Of a stretch of DNA of 64,000 nt, positions 57,989-64,000 are shown one piece after another. The stretch's first letter is position 1. The number at the start of each line of letters is the position of its first letter. The notes under the pieces were generated by a model. That model was not told where the DNA came from, did no database searches, and worked only from the letters and a program-made list of their open reading frames with translations. The stretch is taken from positions 38,027 through 102,026 of the forward strand of contig JAVYIG010007448.1 in NCBI GenBank assembly GCA_035222895.1, in the 5' to 3' direction. The DNA comes from Strongylocentrotus droebachiensis (lineage: Eukaryota > Echinodermata > Echinoidea > Camarodonta > Strongylocentrotidae). Both the position numbers and the translations under genes were made by a program.

Positions 57989-58415
57989 ATACAGTGCGTC
58001 CCAGAAAAAACGAAACCGAGAATTATCGATGTTTCATCATAACTTAGTCACATTTATAATTACTAAATGACACATATTTGGAAAGCTTAGATCCTCCTCT
58101 TTCATGTGATGCAACACATATGATTCATATTTCACGCATGTGTGGTTTAAAACGAATTTGAAAAGAGGAAATCAAAAAGTCATTTGGCGGACGGCATCTG
58201 AATTTCAAGGAGAAAATCACATTTCTAGAAAGTTGAGGTTCTGCCCTTTCATATGACAAATGAGCAAGGAATGACAAAGTTCTGTTTGTTTAAAGTAGTG
58301 CTTGCATTTTATCAAACGAATTCGTTTTCACTGGGTGCCCGCCGTAGCAACAAGCAGAGTTGCCAAAAGACTTAACTCCATTTCGTTGACAATCAGCCGT
58401 AACGAAAGACTTCAT
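57989..58415. repeat. Dispersed repeat, CAGTGCGTCCC family, copy 2
   Basis: Starts ATACAGTGCGTCCCAGAAAA and aligns along its length with copy 1 at 18041. It ends TTTCGTTGACAATCAGCCGT then AACGAAAGAC. Confidence 0.75.
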
Positions 58416-58429
58416 GCATATTTGTCATT

Positions 58430-58650
58430 GTTTTGTAAAAAATGTGAATATACATATATGCCTTTTTAGTTTTGTTTGTTATAGTATGTTTTTATTATAT
58501 TTCTATTTAATTCATTAATGGGCTCCATTTACAAGCTTTCCTTCTCAGGGGTCCATAGCCTGTCACAATATTATATTTGTACCAGTACCAGTGTGATTGT
58601 AAATTGTTTTTAATAATTGGCTGAATAAATTGAATTGAAATTGAATACGT
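58430..58650 (+). mobile_element. Non-LTR retroelement 3' end
   Basis: An AT-rich 3'UTR-like segment ending GGCTGAATAAATTGAATTGA then AATTGAA, a short repeated tail as seen for CR1/L2-type elements. No coding part is left. Confidence 0.5.
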
Positions 58651-59032
58651 GAATGAGTAAATTCTGACAAAAATATACAACCCAATCAAAACAAGTTTAA
58701 TATCAGAAGGAAGCTAACGATAAGTAAATTCATTAACCGCTCACCCCAAAGCCGCCTGACCACAATGGAACGAGTGAGGACTTGCGAGAGTGGCCGTAGT
58801 GCAGTTGAAACTATTTATTTTGCTCATCCCCAACTTAAAAGAGACGACATTGTGCAGGATTACTTTTTTCCGACAAAAAGTACAGAGAAAGTGCATATTA
58901 TTTGTTCATATTATACTTTTTGAAAGGTTATCCAAGTGACACCCAGGCACCCCAATGCTGGAAATAAACGCACTTTTTTTTGAAAACTTCACTTTTTCAT
59001 GCAAAAAATCGTTTCTATTCGATTATGTTAAG

Positions 59033-59355
59033 GGAAAGGGTATTTATAAGAATGAACAAGATTATTTATAAGAAAGGAATGGGGGTACTTGTCAAATTAA
59101 AGGGGGAATTATTAGAGGTGAAAAGGGACACTCATCAGAGATGAAAGGAGCACTTATCAAGAGGGGAAGGGGCACTTGTCAAAGTAAACCAAGTATCTCT
59201 CAGTTTTGAAAAGGGGCAAATATTGGAGGTGAAGGGCACTTATCTGAAGTGAAAAAGAGTAACTTCTCGTACACGAAAAGGTCATTTACTAGAGATGAAA
59301 AGGGGCACTTATCATTTGGGAAAAGGGGCACTTATTAGAAAGGAAAGGGGCACAT
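59033..59355. repeat. Degenerate minisatellite, unit about 25-32 bp
   Basis: Variants of GAAAAGGGGCACTTATCA and AGAGGTGAA repeat about ten times with changing spacing. Confidence 0.75.
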
Positions 59356-59399
59356 GTGAACAAATAAGTTGCGCATATCCGAGTCCAAGAGGGTGTAGT

Positions 59400-61010
59400 A
59401 AACAAGTAAACAGCAACAATTAAAAAAGAACATCAATACATGAACACAACTCAACTTAATATATTGTGGACAAGATATTTAGGCAGGAACGGAACAGCTA
59501 GTTTTCATCTTTTAAAACAGCAGAACTCAACAAATTCAAATTATGCCCCTCTTCTTATCTGATGTTTTGATTCAAATACATAATTTAGCATGTAACGTGT
59601 ATCACCTCTCGCTATAACGAGATATCGTCAGGTGTTTTCCACTCATAAGTTTAATGAGATTTAAACTGGTAATCTATCACAATCATGACTTAAAAAATGC
59701 GTTCAGACTGGTACCTGGCATTTCACTATTTTTTGTTAATACATTGAGTCTTCCACAAGTGCAAAAGAAAGTTAAAGAAACAAGAAAACAAACAAAACCC
59801 AAACTGCCATAATCTCCAGAGTATATATCTCCCTTTTGTCAGTTCATAATTGCTACATGTATGTATAGGTACTTGTAACAATTACTGATGGCATAGAAAC
59901 TTTCAGTTCTTCCCATTCTGTGAAGTGTTTTACTTCCATTAATGTATTAATGATTGTTATTTTTTTAACAGATCAAATACCCTCAACATCGCAGAAAAGA
60001 TACAGTTGGTTTGTTGGCAATTCCCAGCGGTTCATAGCATCGTAGACATATTGACAAAGAGACAGACAGATGAAGTGTAGAACATCCTCCTCCCTTCGTG
60101 TAGATCACATTACAATTATCTAAAATACAAAGCCTTAACATTGTCAACCTGATGAAATTCATGTTGCCAACAATGGACCATCATGACAATATGAGGATAC
60201 ATAGCATAATCATCAAATGACATAAAACAGTTATTGCTCCCACTGAACAGAATGGTCATACATGTAATTGCTGTCCATGTGGTGCAAACATTCCTACTCA
60301 CGGTATGTCGCAGTATAGGACTATTACAATACCGTGTGCTGAACAGTGTCGAAAGTATTCTATTAAAGCATGTCTCCAAATTGTTTCGTCCCTAAATTAT
60401 AATAGAAATACACTACCACATAAATTAACTTTGTGCATCTGTCATTATCCTTGTTCAAATCATATTGTTATCAGATTTAAACACATCCTTGTTGTAATTA
60501 ATTCATTTACTTTCAGATACAAAAAATCTGGAAAATATATATGGAACACCCCTTTGACATTTTTGACATATGATTGAATTTTCAGTCCAAGTACAAGCTG
60601 ACAGAGAGTGCTTTTTTTATATTTTGTTTACCCCATCCAAGAGAACATCAGTTTAAGTAGTACTGCCCGCACATTGCAGTGTTCTTCACTGCAGCCTCTT
60701 TTCAATAAAGCAAACACCTGTTTGGTTATATTGTGACTGTATGACTGTAATACAACAGCAACAATAACAATTAGTTGCCATAATGTACTTGAAGTCTGTA
60801 TGCTCTCAGGAACTCAGATCATGCACATGCTCTAGTTGAATGAAGAATCTAATAGGAAATACGATTGAATAAGAGAATGCATGAATTTTAAGACTGTGAT
60901 TATTTTATAGAAATATTACTCAATGTGACTAATACATCCGCATCACCAATTAACATGTAAACATTTAATACTACAGCTAAAAAGAAATATTAAAACAAAA
61001 AATTAAAGAA
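59400..61010. other. Intergenic, nothing recognised
   Basis: AT-rich DNA with short open frames on both strands that show no family resemblance. Confidence 0.5.
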
Positions 61011-61014
61011 ATTA

Positions 61015-61800
61015 AATGGCATTTTTGGCAAAATTTCGCTGTTACCATGGCAACACCTCATTTGACATACACTAAATGTATGTCTTGCTTATTTGCACTT
61101 TAAAGTCATTATGTATACCAAGTTTCATCAAAATTGCTCACAATTGTGGAAGAAGTTCGCTCTACAAGGGTTTTATATAAAAAATGGCATATTTTGGTGC
61201 AATATTGTAGTTACCATGGTAACACCTTATCCAATATCCAATGTTTTATTTATGTTTGAGGAAATTTAGTATTTATGACGGTTTATCATTTCTTTTTTTT
61301 AAATCAAAATTTATATTTAGGCCTATATGTATTTGCTTATTTATGATTCATTGTCAGAAAAATACTTATTGTACTTGATATTAATATTGTTATCGAAAAA
61401 CTATATGCTTATATGAATGCAGAAGAAAATAAAACAAAATCAAATCAAATCAAATAAACACAACAAATATCTATTGCATATTCTCAGTTCAAGAGCATCA
61501 CGTTTCATAAAAATTGCTCAAAAACTAAAAGTAGTTCGCTCAACAAGGTATTTATATCAAATGGCATATTTGGAGCAAAATTGAAATTACCATGGCAACG
61601 CATTATCCAACATACTCAAACAATATGTCTTGCACATCCTTACTTCAAAAGCATCAAGTTTACCAGGTTTCATCAAAATAACTCCAAAATTGTGGAAGTT
61701 CACTCCACAAGGTTCTGATATCATAATGGCATATTTTTTGAACAAATTAGTAGTTGCTATGGCAACGCCTTATCCGGCATACACAAACACTATGTCTCGC
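61015..61800. repeat. Diverged satellite with X-box-like palindromes
   Basis: Units of about 170 bp contain AAATGGCATATTTTGG, GTTACCATGGCAAC, CTTGCACATCCTTACTTC-like and GTGGAAGAAGTTCGCTCTAC-like words in fixed order. The palindrome lies at 61041, 61210, 61586 and 61753. A retroelement tail (61240-61460, ending AAATCAAATCAAATCAAAT) interrupts the array between the second and third. Confidence 0.75.
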
Positions 61801-61839
61801 ACAGCCACACCTAATAAACATCTTGTGCTTAGAGAGGGA

Positions 61840-62565
61840 TCCCCAAAAGAAGGACGGAGCCCCCAGGCTTCTGAGGGGGTCACCATAAGGTTGAACGGTG
61901 CCCCTAAACTGCATTCATAATCGGAGGGGGCTCCCAATGGTGAGACAGAGCCTCCGGGCTTCAAAGATACTTGGAGGGGGCTTTAAATAGATGGGCAAAG
62001 CACCCGGTCTTATGATATGCTGAGAGGGGGTTCTCTAAAAGCGCGGTGTCCCTAGACTTCATTCACGCTCGGAAGAAGCTCCCAAAGAGATGAAAAAATG
62101 GGAAGAAAGTGCAAGATTGCCCCTGTCTTAAATAAGCCCCCCCCCCCCCCCCCGCTGGCTACGCCAATCATAAAATAATTATAGTTTGCTTTTCTGTTTA
62201 TAATATAGAACCGGTATTAGGCGTGCAACGTACCCCCCCCCCCCCCCCCCATTCTCTTCCCCATTGGCTACGCCATTCACTAATGAGAGTTTGTTTTTCT
62301 TTTCACGTTATTACCGATAAGCAAGCACCCCTCGGACCCCCTTTCCACCCTTGGCTTCGCCAATCAGAAATTGTAGTTTATTTTATTTTTATTTTTTTTA
62401 TTAAGCCACTATATTTTTTCTCTTTATTTAAAGGTAAAGACCAGTTTTGGAAACGCCCCCCTGTCAAAATATGAAATGGAGGCTCTTATTATCAATCATG
62501 TCAAAGAATATGTTTTGACTAATACGTAATCATAGGCGCCGGAAGTGGGGGGGGGGGGGGGGACA
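61840..62565. repeat. Degenerate GC-rich repeats with poly-C/G runs
   Basis: GAGGGGGCTC-type words recur between 61840 and 62060, followed by C17 (62137-62153), C18 (62233-62250) and G16 (62547-62562). GGCTACGCCA/TTGGCTTCGCCAATCA is repeated after each C run. No gene. Confidence 0.6.
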
Positions 62566-63042
62566 TAACAATAATAAAAACCTGAATTAAATCACATTTA
62601 AATTCCAATCAAAGAAAAGGAAAAGTGAACAAGGAATTAAACTTCCTAAACATCCCGCATGCCACCTATATTTATCAATGGAGGTTTTTATCATAGCGAG
62701 ACGCGCATATCGTGGAATTATTGTGTTTTTTGTTATAGGGGTGAGAAGACATGAGCCCCTGAACGCTGGCGTACTGATTGGGGGGGGGGGTGTATTTCTT
62801 GTTCGATACCAGTGATTTACAAATGTTGCTGAAATTACATGATTTTCGGTATTTTTTCTCATTTTTTTTGTATATCATACCTTTTTATGCGTTTGTTGGA
62901 AGATTAGAAATTCCCAAATTTACAGTCGGACGAAAAATAAGCTTATTTAGAAGCCGTCATGTCAGGGCCTGTAGAATGTCTGGGCTCGTCACTTTTTGAA
63001 AAAGTATGTTACAGAAAAAAAGAAGAAAAAAAGTGACCTGCC

Positions 63043-63236
63043 AATGTCACGAATGAGGTATCAAAATATGCTCATCTGACCTTAATTAAATGCCTAAAAC
63101 CCCGGAGCTTACGGGGGCTCCGCCCTCGGACCCCACCAAGGGCCCTAATGCGGTCCCCTTGATGCTCATCTGACCGTAGTTAAATACTAAAACCTCTGAG
63201 CTTCCAGGGGCTCAGGCCCTGGACCCCACGCCAATT
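63043..63236. repeat. Two units of the GGGGGCTCCGCCC minisatellite
   Basis: Same CTGACC(G/T)TAATTAAATGC anchor, GAGCTTACGGGGGCTCCGCC and GGACCCCACC words as the array at 47520-48235. Confidence 0.8.
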
Positions 63237-63239
63237 TAC

Positions 63240-63917
63240 GCTCTACATATTGCTCCAGTTGTCTCATTGTCGCCAGCACAAACTTAGGCTAATTCGCGTA
63301 TATAGCAGACGGCAATCCGCGGATCAGACGACACGTGATAGTGATTTTGTATGTGAGATTGCTTTGCTCAATATATAAAATACAAGAATCTTTTCCATAT
63401 TTTTAAACTATCATTGATATCTGATAATTAAACAGTTAGTAAAAGAAACGTACCAAACTACATAATACAATGAAATACTTGACTGAAAGTAGGGGAGTTT
63501 AATGTGGTGCACAATTGCACCCCTCTGTTAATAATCGAATAGTCCATGGTGGTCATGAATATTCATGTTTTTGCTTACCTCGGCAAAATGCTTGCCTATA
63601 CTAAATGGAAAAATTACGGTGGGGGGTTGGATGAAATGGACATAATGGACAAATCAAAACTGATCTATTATAATTCATGCTTCTTATCCTTCGTGTGCTT
63701 GATTTATAACCTTACAATCGCGTGGTAATTGAGTCCAAAGTTCGACTTGTTGTACATGTGCTATATAGGCAATGGCGAGCTTGCGACCTATTTTGATAAA
63801 ATTACGGTGCGTTAACTTTCAAAATTCAATGGGACATAATGGTTCCAATCAAAGAGCTAGTGATAACGTACGTCGGGGTGGATGTGCTTTTCGTTTAAAC
63901 AAAAAATTAATTTTAAC

Positions 63918-63948
<31 letters not shown>

Positions 63949-64000
63949 GGGGGGGGGGGGGGTAAAAGTCCATAGGCAATCGTACATGTTAGGCCGCTGG
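63240..64000. other. Window end, intergenic
   Basis: AT-rich, with T28 followed directly by G14 at 63921-63962. No gene recognised. Confidence 0.5.

Overview
This looks like nuclear DNA of a marine invertebrate, most likely a deuterostome such as an echinoderm. Genes are broken into short phased exons with GT-AG introns. The background is AT-rich and crowded with non-LTR retrotransposon relics, small inverted-repeat transposons (MITEs), diverged satellites and poly-G or poly-C runs. The species call is inference from gene content and repeat style.

Two host genes occupy most of the window and converge tail to tail. The first, on the + strand from about 1066 to 32449, is the 3' part of a HELZ2-like gene. 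Thirteen exons join in consistent reading phase into about 2085 residues: the end of a HELZ-type helicase domain, an acidic linker, cold-shock-like segments, an RNB (RNase II/DIS3-type) ribonuclease domain with its four catalytic aspartates, and a complete C-terminal UPF1-like SF1 helicase ending in a stop and AATAAA. The start of the protein lies left of the window.

The second, on the - strand from 57197 down to 40794, is a complete CHST15-like (GalNAc 4-sulfate 6-O-sulfotransferase type) gene. Eight exons give 452 residues with a signal anchor, PAPS-binding motifs and the family's C-terminal segment. One of its introns appears to be GC-AG.

The introns and intergenic DNA are an archive of mobile elements. 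A nearly whole ORF1/ORF2 LINE lies at 13.2-17.2 kb and a 5'-truncated LINE at 29.4-32.3 kb, both in sense orientation inside HELZ2 introns. A decayed LINE lies at 38.2-40.2 kb and an antisense L1/Tx1-like fragment at 35.7-36.7 kb. A 3.5-kb inverted-repeat element with an odd GC-rich core lies at 22.5-26.0 kb. At least ten MITE-like elements are present, several with readable target duplications: an 8-bp hAT type, a TTA type, a TTAA type, TA types, a 4-bp type and a 5-bp type. The 57.2-64.0 kb end, upstream of the sulfotransferase, has no gene I can support and holds repeats, minisatellites and a satellite carrying RFX X-box-like palindromes.
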